A stretch of 64,000 nucleotides of DNA, from assembly GCA_052246695.1 (NCBI GenBank), contig JBQQCK010000012.1. One strand, written 5' to 3'. The notes below the pieces were generated by a model. It was not told the origin of the DNA, searched no databases, and saw only the letters and a program-made list of their open reading frames with translations. Position numbers and translations under genes: made by a program. This stretch comes from Gracilibacillus sp052246695. GTDB lineage: Bacteria; Bacillota; Bacilli; Bacillales; Amphibacillaceae. Positions 16,697 to 25,452 of this stretch are shown piece after piece (position 1 is the stretch's first letter; each line of letters starts with the position of its first letter).

Positions 16697-17386
16697 TTCA
16701 TTACGGTAATACTCATGAAAGACTTTCATTAAAGCTCTTTTTTCAATGCGTGAAACATAACTGCGCGAGATGTTTAGCTTTTTTGCAATTTCTCGTTGGG
16801 TTAATTCGTCGGTTTTTCCTAAACCAAAACGATCGATAATCACTTCTTTTTCTCGTTTATCTAACACACGTAAGTATTTTTGAATCTTTTTTAATTCCAT
16901 ATGCAATTGAATAGCTTCTGTAATATCTTCGTTCTCTGCTTCTAAAATATCGATCAGGCTTATCTCATTTCCTTCTTTGTCCTGACCAATCGGATCTTGT
17001 AATGATACATCTTTTTTCGTCTTCTTCATCGCTCGTAGATGCATTAAAATTTCGTTTTCTATACATCTTGCGGCATATGTGGCTAATTTAGTCCCTTTAC
17101 CACTTGAATAGCTCTCTATGCCTTTAATAAGGCCGATGGTGCCAATCGAAATTAAGTCTTCAGCATCTTCGCCGGTATTTTCGAATTTCTTCACAATATG
17201 CGCTACTAATCTTAAATTGTGTTCAATTAGCTTATTGCGTGCATGTTCATCACCCTCTTGCATTTTCTTGATCATTTCAGCTTCTTCATTGGCAGGTAGA
17301 GGCTGTGGAAAGGTGTTATTTTTTACATAGGCAACGAAAAATAACGCTTCTTTAATAATCGCTAAAATCCCGAACAATATTGACAA
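16688..17386 (-). CDS. sigK: RNA polymerase sporulation sigma factor SigK
   Basis: 232-residue late mother-cell sigma factor. The hydrophobic N-terminal pro-sequence (MSILFGILAIIKEALFFVAYV) is present, implying inactive pro-SigK cleaved by SpoIVFB. Region 2 is seen in HNLRLVAHIVKKF and EDLISIGTIGLIKG, and region 4 helix-turn-helix in LTQREIAKKLNISRSYVSRIEKRAL. TTG 17386 is preceded by AGGAGGTG. The gene is continuous, not interrupted by a skin-type element as in B. subtilis. It shows that the organism can sporulate. Confidence 0.96.
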   Translation of the reverse strand: MSILFGILAIIKEALFFVAYVKNNTFPQPLPANEEAEMIKKMQEGDEHARNKLIEHNLRLVAHIVKKFENTGEDAEDLISIGTIGLIKGIESYSSGKGTKLATYAARCIENEILMHLRAMKKTKKDVSLQDPIGQDKEGNEISLIDILEAENEDITEAIQLHMELKKIQKYLRVLDKREKEVIIDRFGLGKTDELTQREIAKKLNISRSYVSRIEKRALMKVFHEYYRNELK

Positions 17387-17540
17387 TATGACACCTCCTA
17401 GACAGTAGGTATTCGCCCATATTTCATCTTATGCCAGACGTTCGTCCATTGTGTCATATGGCCAAGTTATAATTTTTTGAATTCGGTGCGCTTTTTTTAT
17501 TGCGAAAATGTTCTAATAACCATTTCAAAGTTATAAAAAC

Positions 17541-17585
17541 GCAAAAAATAAAAAGCCATGTGATCTACGAAAGATCTCATGGCAT
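17541..17585 (-). terminator. Terminator of the mrp operon
   Basis: Minus-strand hairpin gccatgagatc / gatcacatggc followed by TTTTTATTTTTT, directly after mrpG. Confidence 0.85.
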
Positions 17586-17593
17586 ACCTTAAA

Positions 17594-17971
17594 CTATTCA
17601 TCTTTTAAAGAATCAGCATATTCGTCTTTTGTGTTGCCATCGTGTGACCATGGCTTTACACCAGTTGTGTGCGCTGCACGTCCGATCATATGTGCAGAAA
17701 CGGGAGCTGTAAGAAGAATGAAAATAATCCCTAATATTAACTTCCCACTGACAATCCCGTGTTCGGCATATAAAAAGATAAACGAACCGATCATAATACC
17801 GGCAATCCCTAATGTTGCTGCTTTTGTAGAAGCGTGTAAACGAGTGTAGACATCTGGAAAGCGAATGACACCAATTGTGGCCGATATTACGAAAAAAGTT
17901 CCAATCACAAGAAACAAGATTACAACAATGTCCATGATGAATTCAGTCGTCGTCCCTGTCAATGATAACAC
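17594..17971 (-). CDS. mrpG: Mrp Na+/H+ antiporter subunit G
   Basis: 125-residue small subunit of the multisubunit Mrp antiporter, last gene of the operon. It has three transmembrane helices and the typical family segment VIRFPDVYTRLHASTKAATLGI; the C-terminus is a charged cytoplasmic tail. Its start lies inside the end of mrpF (29-base overlap), so the two are translationally coupled. Works only as part of the complex. Confidence 0.93.
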   Translation of the reverse strand: MLSLTGTTTEFIMDIVVILFLVIGTFFVISATIGVIRFPDVYTRLHASTKAATLGIAGIMIGSFIFLYAEHGIVSGKLILGIIFILLTAPVSAHMIGRAAHTTGVKPWSHDGNTKDEYADSLKDE

Positions 17972-18233
17972 CCTTTTCTAAATATTTTGCTAACGCAATT
18001 GTGCCAATGAATAATAAGATCCCAATTAATAAAATTACATCATTTAAACGAGTAGTGACAATTATAATCGCAAACAGACCAGCCATACCCATCAAGTTAA
18101 TTCCTATGGCATCCAATGCTACAGCTCTATCAGGGTTAGTAGGTCCTTTGACAACTCGATATAAAAGTAAGGTTATCGATATAGTGATGACAATTATACA
18201 AACGATTGTAACCAGTTTGATTATATCATTCAT
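17943..18233 (-). CDS. mrpF: Mrp Na+/H+ antiporter subunit F
   Basis: 96-residue subunit with three transmembrane helices. The conserved core GPTNPDRAVALDAIGINLMG is complete, including the Asp residues implicated in function in homologues. It overlaps mrpE by 4 bases and mrpG by 29. Confidence 0.94.
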   Translation of the reverse strand: MNDIIKLVTIVCIIVITISITLLLYRVVKGPTNPDRAVALDAIGINLMGMAGLFAIIIVTTRLNDVILLIGILLFIGTIALAKYLEKGVIIDRDDD

Positions 18234-18706
18234 CTTGTCACCTCCATTATCGCCTTTTCGAACGTTGTTTTAATTGCTTCTATCGCTATTTCATTATTAT
18301 CAATATCCATCGCATGAATATAGATTATATTATTATGTTCTGAAACAGCCACCGATAGTGTCCCGGGAGTCAATGAGATCAAAGAGGTTAACATCGTAAT
18401 TTCCCAATTGCTTTTTAATTCTGTTGGTAAAGCGAAAATTCCGGGCTTATAGTCTTGTTTTGGTTTATACACCCATTTTAAAATATCGATATTTGAAATG
18501 ATCAACTCTTTCAGAAATAGAAGCACTAGTTTGATCATTTTCCAGACACGATCCAGGTAAAACGCATCTGGAATAAATCTTCTTAGCATAAATAATAACA
18601 ATGCCCCAACAATATACCCGGCTAGGAATGATGAAAATACATATGACTCACCCAGAAACATCCACATGATCGCTATAACTAAATTTAAGATAATTTGTAG
18701 AGACAT
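18230..18706 (-). CDS. mrpE: Mrp Na+/H+ antiporter subunit E
   Basis: 158-residue subunit: two N-terminal transmembrane helices, then a conserved cytoplasmic domain with LPTELKSNWEITMLTSLISLTPGTLSV, the hallmark of MrpE/MnhE. Required for normal Mrp complex assembly in B. subtilis-type systems. Lies 5 bases after mrpD and overlaps mrpF by 4 bases. Confidence 0.95.
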   Translation of the reverse strand: MSLQIILNLVIAIMWMFLGESYVFSSFLAGYIVGALLLFMLRRFIPDAFYLDRVWKMIKLVLLFLKELIISNIDILKWVYKPKQDYKPGIFALPTELKSNWEITMLTSLISLTPGTLSVAVSEHNNIIYIHAMDIDNNEIAIEAIKTTFEKAIMEVTR

Positions 18707-18711
18707 AAGAT

Positions 18712-20196
18712 TTACTCCTTTAAAATGGATTCAATATAGTTTTCTGGATTCATCAAGTAGTCACCAATTGCTTCTATACTTGGATAGAACCATTCCGCAC
18801 CAACTCCAAGTAATACTGAGAAAAAGAGCAGAAAGACAATTGGAACAATAAATCCTCTCGCTGCTTTTCTATCAGGGGTAATGGATGCATCTTTTTCTCC
18901 CCAAAAGCAACGAACGAATATTCTCATTACAGAGAGTAAGATCAACAGACTTGATCCAAGACCAATGATCACAATGACAATTCTGTCAGCTTCGACTGCA
19001 CTTTGTAATAAAACTAGCTTGCCCACAAATCCACTAAAGGGTGGGATACCTGCTAATACGAAAGCGGAAATAAAGAATACCCAGCCTAGCAATGGATAAT
19101 GATGGATTAAACCACGTATTTTTCTAATATCACTTGTGCCAACAAGGTATGCAACGGCACCAACTAATAAAAATAACGCTGCTTTGATGATCATATCGTG
19201 TACTAAATAATAGACGGTCCCACTAAAACCAGTACTGTTATATACGCCGATACCAATCAGCATAAACCCGACAGCAGGGATGATATTATAGGCGACAACA
19301 AGTTTCATATTATTCGTAGATAATGCCCCGATTGAACCGAAAATTAAGGTGAGGGCGGCAATCCAGATAAAGATTTCGTGTGTTACATCGCGCTCATGTA
19401 CAAATATTAATGAGAACACACGTAAGAGGGAATATATCCCGACTTTTGTTAAAAGGGCACCGAACAGGGCAGAGATGACCGGATTAGGTGCAATATATGG
19501 TCTTGGTAACCAATAATATAGTGGGAAGAGAGCGGCTTTTGTACCGAATACAAAGAATAATAATATTCCAATCGTAGTCAGAATGCCAGTTTGATCTACC
19601 TCACCAACACGCTCTGCAATTTGGGCCATATTAACTGTTCCGACAACGGAATATAAGAAAGCAATCGTTGTTACAAAGAGCATCGAAGAAAATAAATTGA
19701 TCAACACGTATTTCATCGATTCCCGTAATTGTACTTTTTCCCCACCAAGCACAATTAAACCGTAAGACGCCATTAATAACACTTCAAAGAAAACGAATAA
19801 GTTGAATAAATCACCTGTAATAAATGCACCAGAAACACCTGTAATCAGCAAAAAGTAGAACGTATAAAAATAAAATTCCTCCTGCTGTTTACTAAGTGAT
19901 TTAGGGGCATAGAAGATACAGGCAAGTGCAACAATATTAGTGGTTAATACAAGGGTAATAGATAACATATCTGCAACCAAAACAATCCCGAATGGTGCGA
20001 TCCAATCCCCTGTTTCTAGTACAACCGATCCATTTTGATGTACATAAAATAAAATATATGTGACTACCCCTGTATTGATTAATGTAAGTACTTGCGAGTA
20101 TACACGTACTATTTTCAATTTTTTATGAAAAAGTGCGGCAAGTACACCAGCAATCAACGGTATGATAATTGGTAATACTGCTAAGTTACTAATCAT
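18712..20196 (-). CDS. mrpD: Mrp Na+/H+ antiporter subunit D
   Basis: 494-residue proton-translocating subunit homologous to complex I NuoN/NuoM, about 14 transmembrane helices. Key family features are visible: an FFEVLLMASYGL stretch with the conserved Glu in helix 5, FGTKAALFPLYYWLPRPYIAPNPVISALFGALLTKVG (lysine and P-rich region) and LVHDMIIKAALFLL. Overlaps mrpC by 8 bases. Together with MrpA it forms the ion pathway. Confidence 0.96.
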   Translation of the reverse strand: MISNLAVLPIIIPLIAGVLAALFHKKLKIVRVYSQVLTLINTGVVTYILFYVHQNGSVVLETGDWIAPFGIVLVADMLSITLVLTTNIVALACIFYAPKSLSKQQEEFYFYTFYFLLITGVSGAFITGDLFNLFVFFEVLLMASYGLIVLGGEKVQLRESMKYVLINLFSSMLFVTTIAFLYSVVGTVNMAQIAERVGEVDQTGILTTIGILLFFVFGTKAALFPLYYWLPRPYIAPNPVISALFGALLTKVGIYSLLRVFSLIFVHERDVTHEIFIWIAALTLIFGSIGALSTNNMKLVVAYNIIPAVGFMLIGIGVYNSTGFSGTVYYLVHDMIIKAALFLLVGAVAYLVGTSDIRKIRGLIHHYPLLGWVFFISAFVLAGIPPFSGFVGKLVLLQSAVEADRIVIVIIGLGSSLLILLSVMRIFVRCFWGEKDASITPDRKAARGFIVPIVFLLFFSVLLGVGAEWFYPSIEAIGDYLMNPENYIESILKE

Positions 20197-20527
20197 TTTC
20201 GTTACCCCTTAATTTCTCCATATTGTCTGTTCCATTCTCTTTAGATGCTCTGTAAGCAAGAACTAATAGAAGACTAGTTACACCAAAACTGATAACGATA
20301 GAAGTCAGAATCAGCGCCTGTGGTAATGGATCTGTATAATTTTCGATATCGTGATGGAGGATAGGGGGCTTGCCAGTTTTTAATTCCCCCATGGTTAATA
20401 TAAATAAGTGTGCACCATGTGAAATCAGTGCGGTTCCAATAATTATTCGAAGCATTTGTTTCTGTAACAAGTTATAAATCCCTGTTGTAAACAATACGCC
20501 CGCAAGAATCGACATAACTATTTCCAT
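20189..20527 (-). CDS. mrpC: Mrp Na+/H+ antiporter subunit C
   Basis: 112-residue NuoK-like subunit with three transmembrane helices. Conserved TTGIYNLLQKQMLRIIIG and DPLPQALILTSIVISFGVTS (Glu/Asp-flanked) are present. Its ATG immediately adjoins the mrpA stop codon, with no room for mrpB, which normally lies between them. Overlaps mrpD by 8 bases. Confidence 0.95.
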   Translation of the reverse strand: MEIVMSILAGVLFTTGIYNLLQKQMLRIIIGTALISHGAHLFILTMGELKTGKPPILHHDIENYTDPLPQALILTSIVISFGVTSLLLVLAYRASKENGTDNMEKLRGNEND

Positions 20528-22864
20528 CTATTCTGCCTCCTTCTTGTTGCGTAATTTAATCAATCCATAAATAGCAAAGGCAGCTATAGCTAATACGACG
20601 ATTTCAAATAAGGTATCAATACCACGCATATCAACTAGGATAACGTTGACGATGTTATGCCCGCCACCAAGTTTATAAGATGTTTCCACGAAATAATCTG
20701 AAATTTTATCAAATAGTTTTGTACTATGAGCAGAAATCGCTACTATTGTCATTAATGTACCAAAAGCAACAGAGATAATTATATTGATGAGCTTTTGTGA
20801 TACATCTTCTGTACGTTCACGTAAATTTGGTAAGTGATAGAAACATAACAGAAACAACGCAACGGTAATGGTTTCTACTACTAATTGTGTTAAAGCAAGG
20901 TCTGGAGCACGGTATACGACGAATAATAAGGCTAAGCCATATCCGACGACTCCTAGAATAAGAATTGCAGCAATTTTATTTCTGGTAAAGATCGTACAAA
21001 TAGCCGCAATTGCCATTGTTAATGCGATTAAAACTTCCTGTATCGTAATGTCGTTTATCTCAGGTTTATCGAAAGCAAACCCATCAGTAATCCATAATAC
21101 ACTGTAACTACAAACTAATATAGCTAGTAGAATCAATACCATATACAAGCGTAGTGAGCCAGTCATATACATATTGGTAATTTTCGCAGATGCTTTTTCA
21201 GACTGATCTACTAAAAAATCATATACTTTATTGAAGCTTAATTTTCCTGGGAAAATGCTATAAATGCTATTCCATGATTTTCTCGTGTAAGCAAGTATTG
21301 CTCCAATACCGACCACAATTAATGACATGTAAAGTGGGGTATACCACCCATGCCAGAACTTTATATGTTTTTCTTCCATTGGCTGACCATAAATTGCTTC
21401 TGTGGTATGGGCTAGAAAAGAGTTATTGACCAGATTAGGGAAAAGACCAATAAGCACAACCCCTAATATTAAAATTATTGGTGAAAGAAGCATACCAATC
21501 GGTGCTTCATGTGGTTTAATCTTAAGCTGATCCAATTTCTGCTCACCCATAAATGTACCGAATACCAGATACATCGAGTAGACGAATGTAAAGATACTGC
21601 CAAACACAGCTAAATACGGAATCGCTTGAGCTAACACATTGGCAAAAGCAATGGAAGATTCATGTAACTCTAAAGTAGCCTCAAAAAACATTTCTTTACT
21701 GTAAAAACCATTTAAGAATGGTAACGGTAAACCTGCCATTGAAAATGTTCCGAAAAATGCTAAGGTTGCCGAAATAGGCATGAATGTAACTAAACCACCT
21801 AAACGACGAATATCACGAGTACCTGTTTCATGATCAACAATTCCGGCAATCATAAACAAACTACCTTTAAATGTAGCATGGTTTAAAATATGGAATACAG
21901 CAGCATAAATCGCTGCACTTGTTCCAAAACCAAGCATTGACATAATCATCCCTAATTGGCTGATCGTTGAAAATGCCAATATTCCTTTTAAATCCGTCTG
22001 ACGAACGGCCATGTAGGAGCCCCACACAAGTGTCAGGATTCCGATACCACTGACAAATACGAAAAACCAGTCACTTTCTGAAAAGATGGGCGTAAATCTG
22101 GCAACAAGGAAAATCCCCGCCTTAACCATTGTGGCAGAGTGCAAATACGCACTGACAGGTGTTGGTGCTTCCATCGCATCAGGTAACCAGATGTGAAACG
22201 GAAATTGGGCTGATTTCGTAAAAGCACCTAATAAAATAAGAGCCAAAATTAATCCAAAGTATTCACTGGAAAGAATCACATCTGTCTTGTTAATCATTGC
22301 TTGAATACTAGTCGTTTCGGTTATAATGGATAACAGAATAAATCCACCAAGCATACTGAGACCACCAAAAACGGTAATAAGCATTGATTTCAAGGCACCA
22401 TATCGAGATCGTTCTTTATAATTCCAATAACCAATTAACAGGAATGATGAAATCGAGGTGAGTTCCCAGAATGAATAGAGAACAAATACGTTATCAGACA
22501 GGACAACCCCAAACATGGCTGTCATAAAAAGTAGGAGATAAACGTAAAATTGATCCAATCTTTCTGAAGTGTGTAAATAAAAGATGGAATAAAGTGTTAC
22601 TAATGTTCCAATGCCACTAATCAATAATACGAACAGTAAACTAAGCCCATCTAAATAAAAATCTAAACCGATGTTTAGAGATGGAATCCAGTTGTAAGAT
22701 TGACTAACGGGTGAAAAATCATTCCCAACATGCGGAATGAAATAAATAAATACAGCTAATGGTGCTAACAGGACAAAATAGCCAGTATGTATATTTTCCT
22801 TCCATTTGCTAAAGAATGGGATAAAAATCGCCAGCAAGACTGGCAAAAAAACAGCAAATAACAT
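20528..22864 (-). CDS. mrpA: Mrp Na+/H+ antiporter subunit A
   Basis: 778-residue NuoL-like subunit, first gene of the operon. N-terminal two-thirds is the proton-conducting transporter domain (FWELTSISSFLLIGYW; LLGAFTKSAQFPFHIWLPDAMEAPTPVSAYLHSATMVKAG). The C-terminal part carries the MbhD/MbhE-like domain (YRAPDLALTQLVVETITVALFLLCF and the terminal VNVILVDMRGIDTLFEIVVLAIAA). It ends at the same point as B. subtilis MrpA, so MrpB is not fused to it. AAGGGGGATC precedes the ATG. The complex expels Na+ in exchange for H+, giving salt and alkali tolerance. Confidence 0.97.
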   Translation of the reverse strand: MLFAVFLPVLLAIFIPFFSKWKENIHTGYFVLLAPLAVFIYFIPHVGNDFSPVSQSYNWIPSLNIGLDFYLDGLSLLFVLLISGIGTLVTLYSIFYLHTSERLDQFYVYLLLFMTAMFGVVLSDNVFVLYSFWELTSISSFLLIGYWNYKERSRYGALKSMLITVFGGLSMLGGFILLSIITETTSIQAMINKTDVILSSEYFGLILALILLGAFTKSAQFPFHIWLPDAMEAPTPVSAYLHSATMVKAGIFLVARFTPIFSESDWFFVFVSGIGILTLVWGSYMAVRQTDLKGILAFSTISQLGMIMSMLGFGTSAAIYAAVFHILNHATFKGSLFMIAGIVDHETGTRDIRRLGGLVTFMPISATLAFFGTFSMAGLPLPFLNGFYSKEMFFEATLELHESSIAFANVLAQAIPYLAVFGSIFTFVYSMYLVFGTFMGEQKLDQLKIKPHEAPIGMLLSPIILILGVVLIGLFPNLVNNSFLAHTTEAIYGQPMEEKHIKFWHGWYTPLYMSLIVVGIGAILAYTRKSWNSIYSIFPGKLSFNKVYDFLVDQSEKASAKITNMYMTGSLRLYMVLILLAILVCSYSVLWITDGFAFDKPEINDITIQEVLIALTMAIAAICTIFTRNKIAAILILGVVGYGLALLFVVYRAPDLALTQLVVETITVALFLLCFYHLPNLRERTEDVSQKLINIIISVAFGTLMTIVAISAHSTKLFDKISDYFVETSYKLGGGHNIVNVILVDMRGIDTLFEIVVLAIAAFAIYGLIKLRNKKEAE

Positions 22865-22904
22865 CTAATGATGATCCCCCTTATGTTAATATCACGGTGT
22901 TATT

Positions 22905-23035
22905 CATCAGTAAAACCCCATATCAAAGTTCAAGTGAATCAAAGAAACTAAGAAGGGGGATAATGACGCTAACACCTTGATAAGTTTCGCAAACCACCAG
23001 AGAGAGTTGAAAAGCACTCTGATGGAACGCTCACT
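22905..23035. repeat. Dispersed intergenic repeat, copy 1
   Basis: Upstream of mrpA. It shares gacgctaacacc-tgataagtttcgc and a preceding ttcaagt segment with 42795-42870. It includes a palindromic part (agagagttgaaaagcactct). No protein is encoded. The rest of the gap to sda shows nothing recognisable apart from the sda terminator. Confidence 0.55.
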
Positions 23036-23207
23036 TTATAAATTATATATTAATTTTAACGGTATCCTATTATATTCTAATCTAAAAATATCAAAGAATA
23101 CAAGAGAGGAGTTCTTTGCTACCTTTTATATAAAGTAATTTTGACGAGAAATATCCTATTTAATATAATGTGGTAAAAATTTTTTCTATTAAAAGTCTAA
23201 AGACAAT

Positions 23208-23240
23208 AAAAACACTTAGACGGATATACCGGCTAAGTGT
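23208..23240 (-). terminator. Terminator of sda
   Basis: Minus-strand stem cacttag-ccgg / ccg-ctaagtg followed by TTTTTATTG. Confidence 0.7.
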
Positions 23241-23254
23241 GAATCCATTACTAT

Positions 23255-23395
23255 TTAATTCGGGAATCTGAGATAGTCCATTAAGGAACGTCGTCTCATC
23301 TCTTCTTCCATTAACTGTATAAATTCATAACTAAGTCTAAGTTCTGTAGCTTTTTTGTAGGATTCAATAAGCAATTCATCCGATAAGTTTTCCAA
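23255..23395 (-). CDS. sda: Sporulation checkpoint inhibitor Sda
   Basis: 46-residue helical hairpin protein that binds and inhibits the sporulation kinases (KinA type), holding back sporulation when replication is active or DNA is damaged. The sequence starts MENLSDELLIESYKKATELR, nearly the same as B. subtilis Sda (LSDELLIESYxKATE), and continues FIQLMEEEMRRRSL. TTG 23395 is preceded by GGAGGG about 7 bases away. It is too short for ordinary ORF cut-offs. It lies next to yqeG, as in B. subtilis, and DnaA boxes lie upstream. It is the divergent neighbour of the yqeG operon. Confidence 0.93.
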   Translation of the reverse strand: MENLSDELLIESYKKATELRLSYEFIQLMEEEMRRRSLMDYLRFPN

Positions 23396-23477
23396 GGCTT
23401 GTCCCTCCAATAGATAGGATGTCTGCTACATGTTATAGTTAATGTAGCACGAAATGGGAAAACGAACAACTGTTAAC

Positions 23478-23577
23478 TTATCTACAATCACCTGTTCATA
23501 AGTTGTGAATAAAAGGTGAAAAAAATGTCTGAAACTTGATAGCACAAGTGTGGATCATGTGAACAAAGTTATCCACA
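23478..23577. promoter_or_regulatory. DnaA-box cluster upstream of sda
   Basis: Four 9-mers in 100 bases: TTATCTACA 23478-23486 (one mismatch), TTATTCACA on the minus strand 23504-23512 (one mismatch), TGATCCACA on the minus strand 23549-23557 (one mismatch) and a perfect TTATCCACA 23569-23577. B. subtilis sda is activated by DnaA through such boxes, linking replication initiation to the sporulation checkpoint. The cluster also lies in the promoter region of yqeG. Confidence 0.8.
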
Positions 23578-23815
23578 AGCAAAACAATTGTAGTAATTTG
23601 TCGAACGATTTTACGAATATAGTTCAAATTTCCTGTTATTTTAAGACGTTTTGTCACAATTTATGATATAATTTGGTTTTTGTAAAAGATATCTTTGAAC
23701 AAATTTAGAAAATTGTTTATGATAGGGAAAGATATGTATATTATTGTTCTTTAAATGTATACCATTTTTGTGAATATATAGTATTTTTAAAAGAAAACAG
23801 TTGAGGTGGACGTAA

Positions 23816-24334
23816 TTGTTAAAAAAATTTTTGCCAAAAGAACATGTGCAACGTGTTTTAGATATAACCCCGGCGAAACTTCGTGAAATGGGGATTAAAG
23901 GTGTGATCACAGACTTAGATAATACATTAGTAGCATGGGATGTAAAAGATGCTACACCTGAAATAATCGAATGGTTTAAAGAAATGAAAGAAAACGAGAT
24001 AAAAGTAACGATTATTTCAAACAATGATGAGGAGCGGGTTAGTGTTTTTTCAGAGCCGTTGGAAGCACCATTTGTTTATAGTGCGAGAAAACCGCTAGTC
24101 CGTGCCTTTAACAGAGCTGCTAAACAGATGGGATTAAAAAAAGACGAGATTGTTGTAATTGGCGATCAACTCCTTACCGATGTTTTAGGCGGTAACTTTG
24201 CAGGTTTTCATACGATATTAGTTGTACCTATTGTCGAGACAGATGGCAAGATAACTAGATTTAACCGGCTAATTGAAAGACGCATTTTGAACTGGATGCG
24301 TAGAAAAGGCATGATCACATGGGAGGAAAAGTAA
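23816..24334 (+). CDS. yqeG: YqeG family HAD IIIA-type phosphatase
   Basis: 172-residue HAD-superfamily phosphatase. The nucleophile motif is DLDNTLVAWD (residues about 38-47) and the acidic motif IV is GDQLLTDVLGG. Substrate is not established for bacterial YqeG; related proteins are phosphatidylglycerophosphate phosphatases. TTG 23816 has GAGGTGGA upstream. An extended -10 (TGATATAAT, TATAAT at 23667-23672) is a plausible promoter. It overlaps yqeH by one base at the start of the long yqeG-yqeM operon. Confidence 0.93.
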   Translation: MLKKFLPKEHVQRVLDITPAKLREMGIKGVITDLDNTLVAWDVKDATPEIIEWFKEMKENEIKVTIISNNDEERVSVFSEPLEAPFVYSARKPLVRAFNRAAKQMGLKKDEIVVIGDQLLTDVLGGNFAGFHTILVVPIVETDGKITRFNRLIERRILNWMRRKGMITWEEK

Positions 24335-25434
24335 TGGACCAGATTTTTTGTGAAGGCTGTGGAGCCGAAATTCAAACCGAAGACAAAACCAAATCAGGAT
24401 ATGTACCACAGAGTGCGCTGGATAATGAACATATTATTTGTCAACGTTGCTTCCGGTTGAAACATTATAATGAAGTACAAGATGTGGAATATACCGATGA
24501 CGATTATTTACGAATGATTAATCAAATAAGCGGTACGAATAGTTTAGTTGTTAAAATAGTCGATATATTCGATTTTAATGGCAGTTTTATTTCTGGATTA
24601 CAGCGTTTGACTGGTAATAATCCAATCATTCTCATTGGAAACAAGGTAGACCTTTTGCCGAAATCGACAAATAAAAACAAATTAATTCAATGGATGAAAA
24701 AAACGGCGAGCGATTATGGCTTAAAAGTACAAGAAGTATTTCTTGTTTCCGCAGCAAAAGGACAAGGCTTTGACACGGTGGAAGAGGAAATAGAAGAGAG
24801 AAGAAATGGAAAAGATGTCTATGTGGTGGGGTGCACCAATGTTGGTAAATCAACCTTTATCAATCAATTGATCAATCGTTCCAGTGGCATTAAAGATGCG
24901 ATAACTACCTCGTATTTCCCAGGTACTACGTTAGGATTTATTCAACTTCCTTTAGACAGAAAATCTTACATGTACGATACACCTGGTGTGGTAAATCGTA
25001 GACAACTTGTCCATTATGTAACGGATAAAGACTTAAAATTGATTACACCGAAAAAGGAAATTAAGCCAAAGGGGTACCAACTTCAGGACAAACAGACGCT
25101 CTTTTTTGGTGGCTTTGCCCGATTTGATTTTGAAAAAGGACTTAAACAATCATTTGTATGTTATTTCTCGAATCAACTAATGATTCATCGCACGAAACTG
25201 GAACAGGCAGACGAGTTTTATGAAAAGCATGTGGGAGATTTATTGCAACCGCCAAGTCCGGATACTCTCGAACAGTTGCCACCATTAGTGAAACAAACGA
25301 TGAAGATCCCAAGAGATAAAACAGATATCGTAATACCTGGTCTTGGTTGGATTACCGTTCCGGACGGAGGAATCACAATTTCGATTCATGTTCCGAAAGG
25401 CGTACAAATTTCATTACGACCTGCTTTAATATAA
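24334..25434 (+). CDS. yqeH: Ribosome biogenesis GTPase YqeH
   Basis: 366-residue circularly permuted GTPase needed for 30S subunit assembly. N-terminal zinc finger with CEGCG and CQRCF (residues 5-40). The G motifs appear in permuted order: GNKVDLLPK (G4), VSAAKGQG (G5), then GCTNVGKSTF (G1) and DTPGVV (G3). The C-terminal RNA-binding region follows. ATG 24334 overlaps the yqeG stop and has GGGAGGAAAA upstream; an earlier in-frame ATG at 24319 is inside that site. Confidence 0.96.
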   Translation: MDQIFCEGCGAEIQTEDKTKSGYVPQSALDNEHIICQRCFRLKHYNEVQDVEYTDDDYLRMINQISGTNSLVVKIVDIFDFNGSFISGLQRLTGNNPIILIGNKVDLLPKSTNKNKLIQWMKKTASDYGLKVQEVFLVSAAKGQGFDTVEEEIEERRNGKDVYVVGCTNVGKSTFINQLINRSSGIKDAITTSYFPGTTLGFIQLPLDRKSYMYDTPGVVNRRQLVHYVTDKDLKLITPKKEIKPKGYQLQDKQTLFFGGFARFDFEKGLKQSFVCYFSNQLMIHRTKLEQADEFYEKHVGDLLQPPSPDTLEQLPPLVKQTMKIPRDKTDIVIPGLGWITVPDGGITISIHVPKGVQISLRPALI

Positions 25435-25452
25435 GAGGAGAGGGGAAAAATA

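Noticed and set aside
16688..17386. skin-element-interrupted sigK
   Set aside because: The frame runs uninterrupted from the pro-sequence through region 4, so no excision element is needed.
20528..22864. mrpB fused to the end of mrpA
   Set aside because: The C-terminus ends at the same motif as MrpA of B. subtilis and lacks the MrpB glycine-rich PGGGF region.
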